Source: Shouchella sp047238345 (GTDB lineage: Bacteria > Bacillota > Bacilli > Bacillales > Bacillaceae_D). From it: a stretch of DNA of 64,000 nucleotides. The notes under the pieces were generated by a model, which saw nothing but the letters and a program-made list of their open reading frames with translations, was not told the origin of the DNA and did not search any database. Location of the stretch: the NCBI RefSeq assembly GCF_047238345.1, contig NZ_JBDFMQ010000001.1:620001-684000 (forward strand), given 5' to 3'. The number at the start of each line of letters is the position of its first letter. Position 1 is the first letter of the stretch. Shown piece after piece: positions 17,410-25,699 of this stretch. The translations under genes and the position numbers were made by a program.

Positions 17410-18477
17410 CTAAATCACATAGTCGTCAACATGGAAGACGCCAATTTTTTCTGGACGAATATAGGCGGTGTCGCCAACTTGTAAATTGAGATCGGCTAGA
17501 TGTTTTTTTGGTTGTTGGATATCAATCATTTCGTTTTGTTCTTCGTGTTTCACTTCAATGAACACGATGGGGCCAACTGGATGAATGGATTGAACAATGA
17601 CTTTTAAGTCGGCTTTCCCCTCGTATGTTGTTGAGATGGCAATCTCGTGTGGACGAGCAAACCCGACTGCTTGAGATTCTTCTAGTGTTGAGGCGGTTTG
17701 CCAGTCAGCTCCGTGTATGTGAAGTGTTCCTGCTTTCGCTTGGCCTGAGAAACGGTTGGCGTTGCCTAGAAACTCGTACACGAACGGTGTTTGTGGTTCT
17801 TCATAGACATGAGTGGGTGTGCCGATTTGTTCAATTGCGCCATTCCGCATAACGACGACCTTGTCTGCAACATCAAGTGCTTCTTCTTGGTCGTGGGTAA
17901 CAAAAACCGTTGTGATGCCAGTTTGTTTGTGAAGCGTGCGCAACCAACGTCTAAGTTCTTTTCGTACTTGCGCATCGAGTGCGCCAAAAGGTTCATCGAG
18001 CAAGAGGACATCTGGGTTAATGGCTAGGGCTCTTGCCAAGGCGACGCGCTGACGCTGACCGCCAGAAAGTTCAGCAGGAAAACGATTGCCGAGTCCATCT
18101 AATTTTACGAGCGTTAGCAGTTCCTCCACACGCGCAGCAATCGCTTGTTTTGATGGGCGCTCACGCCGTTTTAACACATTGAGTCCATATGCAATGTTTG
18201 TGGCGACGGTCATGTGAGCAAACAATGCGTAATGTTGAAAAACAAAGCCAACTTTTCGTTCTCGAGGGGAACGGTTTGTCACGTTTTTTCCGTTTATATG
18301 AATATCACCTTGATTTGCTGTTTCAAGTCCAGCAATCATACGTAATAAAGTGGTTTTTCCAGAACCGGATGGACCTAATAAAGCGAATAACTCACCCTGT
18401 TCAACTTCTAAATCTATGTTGTGTAAAACAGGTGTTGTGCCAAATGCTTTATGGATGCCTGTCATTTTGATCGTCAT
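17410..18477 (-). CDS. cysA: Sulfate/thiosulfate ABC transporter ATPase
   Basis: Protein of 355 residues: Walker A GPSGSGKTTLLRM near residue 37, Q-loop FQHYALF, signature LSGGQRQRVALARAL, Walker B LLLDEPFGALD, H-loop VFVTHDQEEA, then a C-terminal TOBE-type domain. It energises uptake of sulfate (possibly molybdate). The ATG overlaps the stop of the permease gene by four bases. The substrate is assigned from the whole operon. Confidence 0.93.
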   Translation of the reverse strand: MTIKMTGIHKAFGTTPVLHNIDLEVEQGELFALLGPSGSGKTTLLRMIAGLETANQGDIHINGKNVTNRSPRERKVGFVFQHYALFAHMTVATNIAYGLNVLKRRERPSKQAIAARVEELLTLVKLDGLGNRFPAELSGGQRQRVALARALAINPDVLLLDEPFGALDAQVRKELRRWLRTLHKQTGITTVFVTHDQEEALDVADKVVVMRNGAIEQIGTPTHVYEEPQTPFVYEFLGNANRFSGQAKAGTLHIHGADWQTASTLEESQAVGFARPHEIAISTTYEGKADLKVIVQSIHPVGPIVFIEVKHEEQNEMIDIQQPKKHLADLNLQVGDTAYIRPEKIGVFHVDDYVI

Positions 18478-19292
18478 TTCGTCTTCACCTTTCCTTGTCG
18501 AGATTCAACCCATTGCTTCACAAAAATGGTGACGATGGCAAAGAGGGACATCAACGCTGCGATGGCAAAAGATGCGGTAAATTGATATTCGTTGTAGAGA
18601 ATTTCCACATGCAAAGGCATCGTATTCGTACTCCCGCGAATTTTTCCAGACACAACGGATACAGCGCCAAATTCACCAATGGTGCGAGCTGTACAGAGAA
18701 TCACACCGTAAAGCAGGCCCCACTTTATGGATGGTAGTGTGACACGAAGGAATGTTTGCCATCCATTTGCTCCAAGTGTAATGGAGGCTTCTTCTGCTTC
18801 TGAACCTTGTGCTTCCATAAGTGGAATCAGTTCACGGACAACAAAAGGCAAGGTGACAAACATCGTTGCAAGCACAATTCCTGGTAAAGCAAAAATGATT
18901 TGAAACCCATTTGCTACGAGCCATTCTCCGAAGAAACCGTACACCCCATACAAGAGAATAAAGAGTAGCCCGGCGATGACTGGAGACACAGCGAACGGAA
19001 TTTCAATAAGGGTAATTAGAAGTTGTCGGCCTCTAAACTGGAATTTCGTTAATGCCCATGCGGCGGCTAAGCCGAAAAGTGTATGAAGCGGAACCGTAAT
19101 CACAACAACAAGAAGGGTTAACTGTATCGCTGATAACGCATCTGGCTCGGTGATCGATGCCACAAACACTTGAAACCCTTGGGCAAAAGCGCCTGAAAAA
19201 ATAATGACGAGCGGCAAAAAAAGAAACAGTAGTAAGAACAAAAATGCAATGCTAATTAACATATAGCTCAACCATGTTTTTTCAGAACGCAT
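18474..19292 (-). CDS. cysW: Sulfate ABC transporter permease CysW
   Basis: Protein of 272 residues with six hydrophobic segments and the EAA loop EAEEASITLGANGWQTFLRVTLP that docks on the ATPase. CysW features include GAFAQGFQVF near the N terminus and ARTIGEFGAVSVVSG near the C terminus. The gene abuts the preceding permease gene and overlaps cysA. Confidence 0.92.
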   Translation of the reverse strand: MRSEKTWLSYMLISIAFLFLLLFLFLPLVIIFSGAFAQGFQVFVASITEPDALSAIQLTLLVVVITVPLHTLFGLAAAWALTKFQFRGRQLLITLIEIPFAVSPVIAGLLFILLYGVYGFFGEWLVANGFQIIFALPGIVLATMFVTLPFVVRELIPLMEAQGSEAEEASITLGANGWQTFLRVTLPSIKWGLLYGVILCTARTIGEFGAVSVVSGKIRGSTNTMPLHVEILYNEYQFTASFAIAALMSLFAIVTIFVKQWVESRQGKVKTK

Positions 19293-20120
19293 TTAGGACA
19301 ACCTCCTTTGACCTAATTTTCTCGATAAGAGCCATTGTAGGGCGTTGACTGCTAGGAGCAATGCAAAAGAGAGGACAAGCATCACGACAGCGATTGCCGT
19401 TGCGCCACCGTAATCAAATTGTTCAAGCTTTGTCATAATGAGAAGAGGAACAATCTCTGTTTGCATCGGCATGTTTCCTGCGATAAATACGACTGAGCCG
19501 TATTCCCCAAGTGCCCGCGCAAACGCCAGCGTCATTCCCGCTAGTAGCGCTGGGACGAGTAAAGGGAAAATGACGGTTCGAAACGTTTGAAAAGGTGTAG
19601 CACCCAGTAATGCAGATGCTTCTTCCGTTTCTTGATCAATGGTTTTTAAAACAGGTTCGACCATTCGAACAACGAAAGGAAGTCCGATAAACGTAAGCGC
19701 TATGGTGACGCCGAGTGGTGTAAATGCAACTTGAATGCCGAGTGGCGCAAGCAAAGAACCAATCCAGCCACTTTCGGTATAAAGACTCGTTAAGGCAATC
19801 CCAGCGACTGCAGTCGGTAAGGCGAAAGGTAAGTCAATTAACCCATCCATCAATCGTTTACCAGGGAAGGTATAACGAACCATGACCCACGCAATTAATA
19901 CGCCGAACACACCATTAATGAGTGCCGCAATAAACGATGCAGTGAAGCTTAATCGAAATGCGGCAAAAACTCTTGGATCATTAAGGGCATTCCAAAACGT
20001 ATCCCACCCGTTGTAAACCGTAAAGACAACAAGTGCTGCGAGAGGAATAAAGACAATAAAGCTCATATAAAGCATGGTGAATCCTAGGCTAATGCCGAAG
20101 CCTGGTAATATTCGTTTCAT
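19293..20120 (-). CDS. cysT: Sulfate ABC transporter permease CysT
   Basis: Protein of 275 residues with six hydrophobic segments and the coupling loop ETEEASALLGATPFQTFRTVIFP. ARALGEYGSVVFIAGNMP is the usual CysT/CysU signature. It is the first of the two permeases, 16 bases after the binding-protein gene on the minus strand. Confidence 0.92.
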   Translation of the reverse strand: MKRILPGFGISLGFTMLYMSFIVFIPLAALVVFTVYNGWDTFWNALNDPRVFAAFRLSFTASFIAALINGVFGVLIAWVMVRYTFPGKRLMDGLIDLPFALPTAVAGIALTSLYTESGWIGSLLAPLGIQVAFTPLGVTIALTFIGLPFVVRMVEPVLKTIDQETEEASALLGATPFQTFRTVIFPLLVPALLAGMTLAFARALGEYGSVVFIAGNMPMQTEIVPLLIMTKLEQFDYGGATAIAVVMLVLSFALLLAVNALQWLLSRKLGQRRLS

Positions 20121-20136
20121 AATCGACTCCTACTTG

Positions 20137-21135
20137 TTAAGGTTGGTAGATTTCGTCAAAGATGCCGCCGTCTGAAAAGTGTTTTTCTTGTGCTTCTTGC
20201 CAAGAGCCAAATTTCTCGTCGATGGTGAACAAATCGAGTTCAGGGAATGAATCGCTATATTCAGCTAGAACATCTTCGTTTCTAGGACGGTAATAGTGCT
20301 CAGCAATCAAGCGCTGTCCTTCATCGGTGTATAAAAATTCTAAATAGGCTTCGGCGACGTCACGGGTTCCTTTTCGATCAACTACTTTGTCAACAATTGC
20401 AACAGGTGGTTCGGTTAAAATGGACATAGAAGGTGTTACAATATCAAACTCATCTTCGCCTAATTCATTTGCAGCAAGAATCGCTTCGTTTTCCCAAGCA
20501 AGTAAGACGTCACCAATACCACGCTCTACAAATGAGGTCGTTGCTCCTCTAGCACCGGAATCGAGTGCAACTACATTTTGATAAATGTCGCTGACAAAGG
20601 TTTGTGCTTCCTCTTCTGAACCGTATGCCTCTTCTGCATAGCCCCAAGCTGCTAAGTAATTCCAGCGAGCACCACCAGATGTCTTTGGATTTGGCGTCAC
20701 GACTTCTACATCCTCGCGAATAAGATCATCCCAATCTTTGATGTCTTTCGGGTTTCCTTTTCGGACCAAGAAATTAATCGTCGACGTATATGGAGCTGAG
20801 TTCTCTTCAAATTGAGATTGCCAGTCTGCATCCAGAAGTTCCCGTTCTTGTAACACATCAATATCGTAAGCGAGCGCTAATGTCACCACGTCCGCTTCTA
20901 ATCCGTCCAAGACAGAGCGGGCTTGACTGCCAGATCCTCCATGAGAAGCATTGATTTTAATCGTTTCGCCTGTTTCCTCCTCCCAATAATCAATAAATGC
21001 ATCATCTACATCCGCATATAGTTCACGAGTTGGATCATACGAAACGTTTAATAGTTCAACAGAATCACTGGAACTTGACGTATTACACGCAGTAAGAACA
21101 CCGATTGCCAGGATAGGGAACGCGATTTTTCTCAT
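20137..21135 (-). CDS. Sulfate-binding lipoprotein
   Basis: Extracellular solute-binding protein of 332 residues anchored by lipobox LTAC (MRKIAFPILAIGVLTAC). The mature region shows sulfate-binding protein blocks: NASHGGSGSQARSVLDGLEADVVTLAL and NPKTSGGARWNYLAAWGYA. It is the first gene of the importer operon and has its own sigma-A promoter about 80-110 bases upstream. It is the Sbp/CysP type. Confidence 0.92.
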   Translation of the reverse strand: MRKIAFPILAIGVLTACNTSSSSDSVELLNVSYDPTRELYADVDDAFIDYWEEETGETIKINASHGGSGSQARSVLDGLEADVVTLALAYDIDVLQERELLDADWQSQFEENSAPYTSTINFLVRKGNPKDIKDWDDLIREDVEVVTPNPKTSGGARWNYLAAWGYAEEAYGSEEEAQTFVSDIYQNVVALDSGARGATTSFVERGIGDVLLAWENEAILAANELGEDEFDIVTPSMSILTEPPVAIVDKVVDRKGTRDVAEAYLEFLYTDEGQRLIAEHYYRPRNEDVLAEYSDSFPELDLFTIDEKFGSWQEAQEKHFSDGGIFDEIYQP

Positions 21136-21155
21136 TTCAACACTCCTTTTTGTGT

Positions 21156-21178
21156 ATCCCTATACATTTAGTAGGGAT
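21156..21178. repeat. Inverted repeat in the sulfate operon leader
   Basis: ATCCCTA (21156-21162) and TAGGGAT (21172-21178) form a 7-bp inverted repeat in the 5' untranslated region, just before the ribosome site. It may be an RNA hairpin or an operator. Confidence 0.4.
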
Positions 21179-21212
21179 TAAGGTTAAAAAATATATGTAA
21201 GAATTGTGTTTT

Positions 21213-21241
21213 ATATTATTCTTATAATTCCGATCTGTCAA
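21213..21241 (-). promoter_or_regulatory. Sigma-A promoter of the sulfate operon, with a CymR-like box
   Basis: On the minus strand TTGACA (21236-21241) is followed by a 17-base spacer and TAATAT (21213-21218). The bases ATCGGAATT at the start of the spacer (21226-21234) match the right half of the CymR operator of Bacillus (ANATNGGAATT); the left half matches poorly. Confidence 0.65.
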
Positions 21242-21378
21242 TAAGTTTTTTCTATAGACATCAAATGGACGTTTCCCAAGTTCTTTGACTGTATTGGGAA
21301 ATATCATCATATCGACAATTTTTCCCATTTGTGTGGTATGTTTAATAAAACAAGTAAATAACGAGAAGGGGTGATTGA

Positions 21379-22472
21379 ATGCAAGTGAAGATACCATCCG
21401 AAGCAGTCGGTGCCAAGATTGTTGAGTGGTATAGTTGTCTTGTTTCACGTTCGTATGACCAAGCTATGTTGTTAAGGGATGAAACAAAAACAATGATTCG
21501 TCAAATGGAGAAGAATGACAAGATTTTGGCATATTTTTCACTCGTTGACTATAGACACAGTATGCTTATGAACAGCTATGATAAAAATACACTAGACGAA
21601 GAGTTGTTGGAGGAGCATGAAGAGATCACGCAAATTGATAATATGCTCAAGTATTTTTATTATTTTATTAGTGGTCAATCTGAGTATGTGCATGAACGGT
21701 ATCGTTCAGCTGTAAAACTTTTGAAAGAGCAGGTAGATTGCTGGAGCATGTGAATGATGAGGCAGAGGAAGCTGAGTTCTATCAATATACGGGATATGTC
21801 TATTACCGCTTAAATCAATACTTAATCGCTTCTTCTTATATGGAGAAAGCATCTGTTATTTATCAGCGACTTCAGTATACTGAACCTTATCTGAATTGTC
21901 AGATCATACTTGCCGCCATATATCAGGAACTACATAATCCAGATAAGGGTGAGGTATTATTAAAAGAGGCTCTAGAAAAGGCGAGAGGGAAAGGGAAACT
22001 TAGTGCTGTCATAATTAGAGTGTTAGGTTTAAATAAATTAAGCGTAAAAGATTATTTATCCGCAGAACTATATTTTAAAGAGGCTTTAACTTTCGGGGAG
22101 CATAAAGATGCTTTAGTCGGAGCGAAAACGTCGTATAACTTAAGTAATGCATTATTTAATCAAGGGAAAAAGGATGAGCCACTACGATATTTCCAGATAG
22201 CAGAAGCGGAAATGACCTACTACCAAAATAAAGAATATCTGGCGCGATGTTTAGCGACAAAAGGCTTGCATATTAAAAATGATTATCAGCTAGTGGATGA
22301 AGCAATTGAACGATTAACAAAACTCGGTTTAGATTTTGAGATTGCAGAAGTAGCAGAAGACGCTTCAGGTTACGCTGAAAAAGAAGGAAATGATTCGTTG
22401 GCGTTGAAGTATATGAAAGTTGCTCATAGAGCTCGTTTGTACCAAAATGCGATAGGAGAGGATAGTAAATGA
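21379..22472 (+). pseudogene. Rap-family response-regulator phosphatase, frameshifted
   Basis: Two overlapping frames together give a complete Rap protein. The first (21379-21753) has the N-terminal three-helix domain (IPSEAVGAKIVEWYSCL). The second, from about 21729, carries the TPR domain (RLLEHVNDEAEEAEFYQYTGYVYYRL onward). Reading changes by one base near 21729: AAAGAGCAGG would restore K-E-A-G-R-L-L-E-H-V if one G were added. No canonical slippery heptamer is seen. Rap proteins dephosphorylate Spo0F or block ComA and are inhibited by a Phr pentapeptide. Confidence 0.82.
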
Positions 22473-22591
22473 TTAAAAAGTTTGTTCTTATAACAATGTT
22501 AGCTGTTGCACTAACGGTAGGATCATCTGGAAGTCTCACCGCAGATGATGCAGATCTAATTCAAACGCGTGATAAAGCAGAAATGACGTAA
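22469..22591 (+). CDS. Phr-type signalling peptide precursor
   Basis: A 40-residue ORF whose ATG overlaps the rap stop (ATGA), the usual rap-phr arrangement. It has a lysine-led hydrophobic signal sequence (MIKKFVLITMLAVALTVG) and a short polar tail ending DKAEMT. By analogy with PhrA (ARNQT) and PhrC (ERGMT), the exported and re-imported pentapeptide would be KAEMT, possibly an internal five residues. GGAGAGG upstream lies within rap. Confidence 0.75.
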   Translation: MIKKFVLITMLAVALTVGSSGSLTADDADLIQTRDKAEMT

Positions 22592-22620
22592 AGAAGATGC
22601 TGGCATGCATCTTCTTTTTT
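22590..22620. terminator. Terminator after phr
   Basis: 11-bp stem AAAGAAGATGC (22590-22600) / GCATCTTCTTT (22607-22617) with TTTTTT tail. It also bounds the convergent acetyltransferase gene that ends at 22620. Confidence 0.88.
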
Positions 22621-23129
22621 CACCCTCTCCACATGCTAAACACGAGAATCTCTTTTCCCCATGTAAGAATGCGTTTTTCTTGCTCCATTCCTACACGTTT
22701 AGCAACACGAATGGAAGGATAGTTAAGTGGAGCAATTAAGGAAATAACCCGCTTGCGGTCCAATCGAGAAAAAGCGAAATCCCGACAAGCGGAAGCAGCC
22801 TCCGTCGCATAGCCATTTCCCCAAAAATCTCTTGCGAACAAATAGCCAATTTCAAGCTCGTCTTTTTCCTCAATAACTTGTGGAACAAGACCACATTGTC
22901 CGAGAAACGTTCCGGTTCGTTTATCTTCTACAATCCATAAACCCGCCCCTTGAGTGTCATAAAGTTGAAGTTGCCAGTTAATCCATTTCATCGTTTCTGC
23001 TTCATTTTTCGTTTTAGGGTAATGGGCCATTGCTTCGGGGTCGGAAAAAATCTTTAATAAATGCTCTACATCATGATGGGTCATAGCCCGTAGTGCTAAA
23101 CGATCTGTTTCCATGATAGACTCACTCAC
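22620..23129 (-). CDS. RimJ/RimL-type GNAT acetyltransferase
   Basis: Protein of 169 residues of the RimJ/RimL subfamily: METDRLALRAMTHHDVEHLLKIFSDPEAMAHY at the N terminus, IGYLFARDFWGNGYATEAASACRDFAF as the acetyl-CoA loop, and NYPSIRVAKRVGM at the C terminus. The GTG at 23129 lies seven bases after AAAGGAGG and overlaps the preceding gene by eight bases, so the two acetyltransferases form an operon. Confidence 0.82.
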   Translation of the reverse strand: MSESIMETDRLALRAMTHHDVEHLLKIFSDPEAMAHYPKTKNEAETMKWINWQLQLYDTQGAGLWIVEDKRTGTFLGQCGLVPQVIEEKDELEIGYLFARDFWGNGYATEAASACRDFAFSRLDRKRVISLIAPLNYPSIRVAKRVGMEQEKRILTWGKEILVFSMWRG

Positions 23130-23610
23130 TTTGCTTGCCTCCTTTATTTCTTAACTTGTATAGATGTTGAGATTCTCCGAACCGTTGAACGGTTCCCGTA
23201 ACCTCCATATTTAGTTTTTCTAGCAATTTTCTCGAACGATGATTGGCTGTTTGTGTTTCGGCGACAAGATAAGGAAGGTGTAAGGACTTGAAAGCATAGT
23301 CGATGACGGCAGTAGCAACTTCAAATGCATACCTTTTTCCCCAAGCGTGTGGCATAAACTGATAGGAAATCTCGGTACTTGTTTTGTCATGATGCTGATC
23401 AAGAGAGATCAAACCAATAAAATTTTTTTGCGTATAAATTCCCCATGTGTGCTCGCTCATTTCCTGCTTAATTGTATCAAGACAGATGGTTTCTTGTTGG
23501 AGTGCTCCTCCTAAGTAACGTCGAACTTGTTCGTTTGTATACATGTTTAACAAATGATCGGGTTGCACATGTTCATGTGTAAAAAGTACGCAACGAGTCG
23601 TTGAAAGCAT
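23122..23610 (-). CDS. RimJ/RimL-type GNAT acetyltransferase
   Basis: Protein of about 162 residues with ISYQFMPHAWGKRYAFEVATAVIDYAF (acetyl-CoA loop, the usual second glycine replaced by arginine: W-G-K-R-Y-A) and NHRSRKLLEKLNM. GTG, ATG and ATG codons are clustered at 23619-23610; AAGGTG is best spaced for the ATG at 23610. The altered cofactor loop may weaken acetyl-CoA binding. Confidence 0.75.
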   Translation of the reverse strand: MLSTTRCVLFTHEHVQPDHLLNMYTNEQVRRYLGGALQQETICLDTIKQEMSEHTWGIYTQKNFIGLISLDQHHDKTSTEISYQFMPHAWGKRYAFEVATAVIDYAFKSLHLPYLVAETQTANHRSRKLLEKLNMEVTGTVQRFGESQHLYKLRNKGGKQSE

Positions 23611-23683
23611 CGGCATCACCTTTTTATGAATTTTTATAGTGAATTAAAGGGAAAATAAAGCCATAGATAGAAAGGTGGTTAAG

Positions 23684-24112
23684 TTGAGTTTGCGTTGGTT
23701 AAGGAACATTATCTTTTTTGGGCTCATTGTCATGTCGTTGACGCAGCCTTCATGCGTGCAGGCATATACGGTTAATACAATGAAAGATTCAGATGAATTA
23801 AGGGTGTACGACAGTTTAATGGTCTTCTTAGCAGACCCAATTAATCAGGCAGTTAATACGTATTATAAGCCTTTTTTAAAAGAGGATGTGATTGTTTATG
23901 ATTACGAAATTTATCTTTTAAAAATTGACCGCACTGAAAGCTTTCGTGGGTTTTCGTTTAATTTACTCGTTGAGGTTGAACCTGTCGTTGGTCCACATCT
24001 TTCCGTAGGTCGAGATCAGCTTCTGTTAAGCGTATCACCAATGAATCCTGAGAAAGTGAAGCTGCTCTCTTATGAACATTTAGAGACATATGAAGTGTCG
24101 AATTGGCGATGA
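23684..24112 (+). CDS. Secreted DUF3888-like protein
   Basis: Protein of about 142 residues with a signal peptide (IIFFGLIVMSLTQPSCVQA). The mature region matches the DUF3888 pattern: DSLMVFLADPINQAVNTYY, then GFSFNLLVEVEPVVGPH. Function unknown; these proteins are exported in Bacillus. AAAGGTGG at 23671-23678 is best spaced for TTG 23684 (MSLRWLRN); GTG 23675 overlaps it. Confidence 0.65.
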   Translation: MSLRWLRNIIFFGLIVMSLTQPSCVQAYTVNTMKDSDELRVYDSLMVFLADPINQAVNTYYKPFLKEDVIVYDYEIYLLKIDRTESFRGFSFNLLVEVEPVVGPHLSVGRDQLLLSVSPMNPEKVKLLSYEHLETYEVSNWR

Positions 24113-24132
24113 AAAATAGTGAGGACAACGAA

Positions 24133-24210
24133 ATGATACGACAATTTATGATTGATTGCGGCGACATTGAGCTTAGGGAATTTAGTATGAAAGATGCCAA
24201 AGGACTGTAG
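24133..24210 (+). pseudogene. Truncated N terminus of a RimJ/RimL-type GNAT
   Basis: Twenty-five codons reading MIRQFMIDCGDIELREFSMK then DAKGL, followed by TAG and then KLT in frame. IELREFSMKDAKGL-KLT is the standard N-terminal beta strand and helix of RimJ/RimL acetyltransferases. No more of the gene is seen downstream, so this is a remnant. Confidence 0.55.
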
Positions 24211-24270
24211 AAATTGACGGTAAGACGCATCATCATAATCAGAAGGTGCGAAAAAGATTAAAATAAATTG

Positions 24271-24299
24271 TTGTAAAATTCTAACGTCTATACTATACT
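24271..24299 (+). promoter_or_regulatory. Sigma-A promoter of the CoA-transferase operon
   Basis: TTGTAA (24271-24276), 17-base spacer, TATACT (24294-24299). Transcription would start near 24306, directly at the 5' end of the structured leader described next. Confidence 0.6.
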
Positions 24300-24305
24300 A
24301 AAACA

Positions 24306-24416
24306 AATGACCATCGACTGCAATGACCTTGCAGCGTTTCTGGTCTCAACTGGAAAACGATAATAACTTGGCGACGTTCACTTTGATCTTCGGTAGCCTG
24401 AAGACGAGCCTTGAAT
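24306..24416 (+). ncRNA. Structured leader RNA, candidate riboswitch-like element
   Basis: Between the promoter and a terminator the RNA can fold into clear helices. GACCA (24309-24313) pairs with TGGTC (24341-24345) and encloses CG-a-CTGCAA (24315-24323) paired with TTGCAGCG (24329-24336). The TGACC loop repeats the outer arm and could compete for TGGTC. TCTTC (24387-24391) pairs with GAAGA (24400-24404). GAGCC (24406-24410) can pair with GGCTC inside the terminator stem, a possible antiterminator. It matches no riboswitch class I know. Confidence 0.5.
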
Positions 24417-24473
24417 AGAGTCAGTAGAGCAATTCATGTTTGTAAACATGGTTTGTTTTACTGGCTCTTTTTT
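24417..24473 (+). terminator. Long leader terminator before the CoA-transferase gene
   Basis: AGAGTCAGTA (24417-24426) pairs with TACTGGCTCT (24459-24468); the interior continues with few mismatches to the inner stem CATGTT / AACATG (24435-24450). Six Ts end at 24473. It lies 28 bases before the start codon, so transcription must read through it to express the operon. Confidence 0.72.
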
Positions 24474-24500
24474 GTTGCAACTAAAGAAGGAGGGAGTGTT

Positions 24501-25688
24501 TTGCGCGGCGCTTTAGAAGGGATGCGTATTATTGATACATCAAGGGTATTGGCTGGTCCATTTTGCTCGATGATTCTGGGTGATCTAGGTGCTGAAGTCA
24601 TTAAAATTGAGCATGTCCGAAACGGTGACGAAACAAGAAGTTGGGGGCCTCCTTTTGTTGGGACTGAAAGTGCGTACTACTTAACCGCAAATCGCAATAA
24701 GCGTGGGATAACGTTAGATTTAGGTTCAGAAAAAGGGAAGGAGATCTTCCTTGAACTTGTAGTTGATGCGGATGTAGTGATTGAAAATTTTAAAGTAGGC
24801 ACAATGGCAAAATGGGGACTAAGTTATGACGATTTATCCCAGCACAATGAAGGAATTATCCTTGCCTCGATAACGGGCTTTGGTCAAACAGGTCCATACC
24901 AATCCTTACCTGGCTATGATTACATTGTGCAAGCGATGAGCGGTCTTATGAGCATCACTGGAGAGAAGGAAGGCCCACCGTTAAAAGTGGGTGTGGCTAT
25001 TTCAGATGTGTTAACCGGGCTCTATACGTGTATTGGCATTTTGTCGGCTATCCATCATCGACAGCAAACAGGAGAAGGGCAAGCAATCGACATCTCGTTG
25101 TTGGATTGTCAAATATCCGCTCTAGTGAACGTTGCGAGTAACTACCTTGCAACAGGTGACACGCCCACTCGGTTAGGAAATCAACATCCGAACATTTCCC
25201 CCTATCAAGTGTTTTCAGCGAAAGATGGAGATATGGTCATCGCCGTAGGGAACGATCGCCAGTTTGAGCAGTTCGCCCATGTGATTGAAAAGCCCGAGTT
25301 ATTGGATTTACCACTGTTTCAAACAAACACGATGCGTGTTGATAATCGTACACGATTGCTCTCTATTTGCGGAGAGGCGATGCTAGCGAAAACGAAAAGA
25401 GAATGGAAAGCATTGTTTGATCAAGCAGGGGTACCGAATGGACCGATTCAGACAATCCCTGAAATGTTCGCAGATCCGCACATTCAAGCGCGGGAAATGT
25501 GTATGTCAATGGAGCATCCGTCGTTAGGCGCGTTAAAGCTAGTAGGATCACCGCTGAAATTAAGCAAAAGTCCTGTGAAAATGGCTAAACCGCCACCGCT
25601 ATACGGGGAGCATACTGAGCAAGTCTTACGTGAGTTAGGTTATATAAAAGACGATATTGAAGGACTTAGACAAAACCACATTATTTAG
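24501..25688 (+). CDS. CaiB/BaiF-type class III CoA-transferase
   Basis: Protein of 395 residues of the family III CoA-transferases, which move CoA between carboxylic acids. N-terminal GMRIIDTSRVLAGPFCSMILGDLGAEVIKIE is the family signature, and the catalytic aspartate falls at residue 169 (VGVAISDVLTGLY), as in formyl-CoA transferase. The start is TTG 24501, eight bases after AAGGAGG; upstream in-frame ATG 24411 lies inside the leader terminator and is false. First gene of the operon that ends with the sigma-54 activator. It may activate the carboxylic acid substrate. Confidence 0.88.
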   Translation: MRGALEGMRIIDTSRVLAGPFCSMILGDLGAEVIKIEHVRNGDETRSWGPPFVGTESAYYLTANRNKRGITLDLGSEKGKEIFLELVVDADVVIENFKVGTMAKWGLSYDDLSQHNEGIILASITGFGQTGPYQSLPGYDYIVQAMSGLMSITGEKEGPPLKVGVAISDVLTGLYTCIGILSAIHHRQQTGEGQAIDISLLDCQISALVNVASNYLATGDTPTRLGNQHPNISPYQVFSAKDGDMVIAVGNDRQFEQFAHVIEKPELLDLPLFQTNTMRVDNRTRLLSICGEAMLAKTKREWKALFDQAGVPNGPIQTIPEMFADPHIQAREMCMSMEHPSLGALKLVGSPLKLSKSPVKMAKPPPLYGEHTEQVLRELGYIKDDIEGLRQNHII

Positions 25689-25699
25689 GAGGCGTTTCT

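Noticed and set aside
21715..21740. Programmed -1 frameshift in rap
   Set aside because: No X-XXY-YYZ slippery heptamer in the zero frame and no stimulatory stem were seen; a mutation is simpler.
24461..24480. A second sigma-54-like promoter before the CoA-transferase gene (TGGC then TTGC)
   Set aside because: The GG and GC are 12 bases apart in the gap, not the required 10, and the sequence belongs to the leader terminator.
24411..24500. Longer start for the CoA-transferase at 24411
   Set aside because: It lies within the terminator hairpin; the conserved N terminus begins just after TTG 24501.
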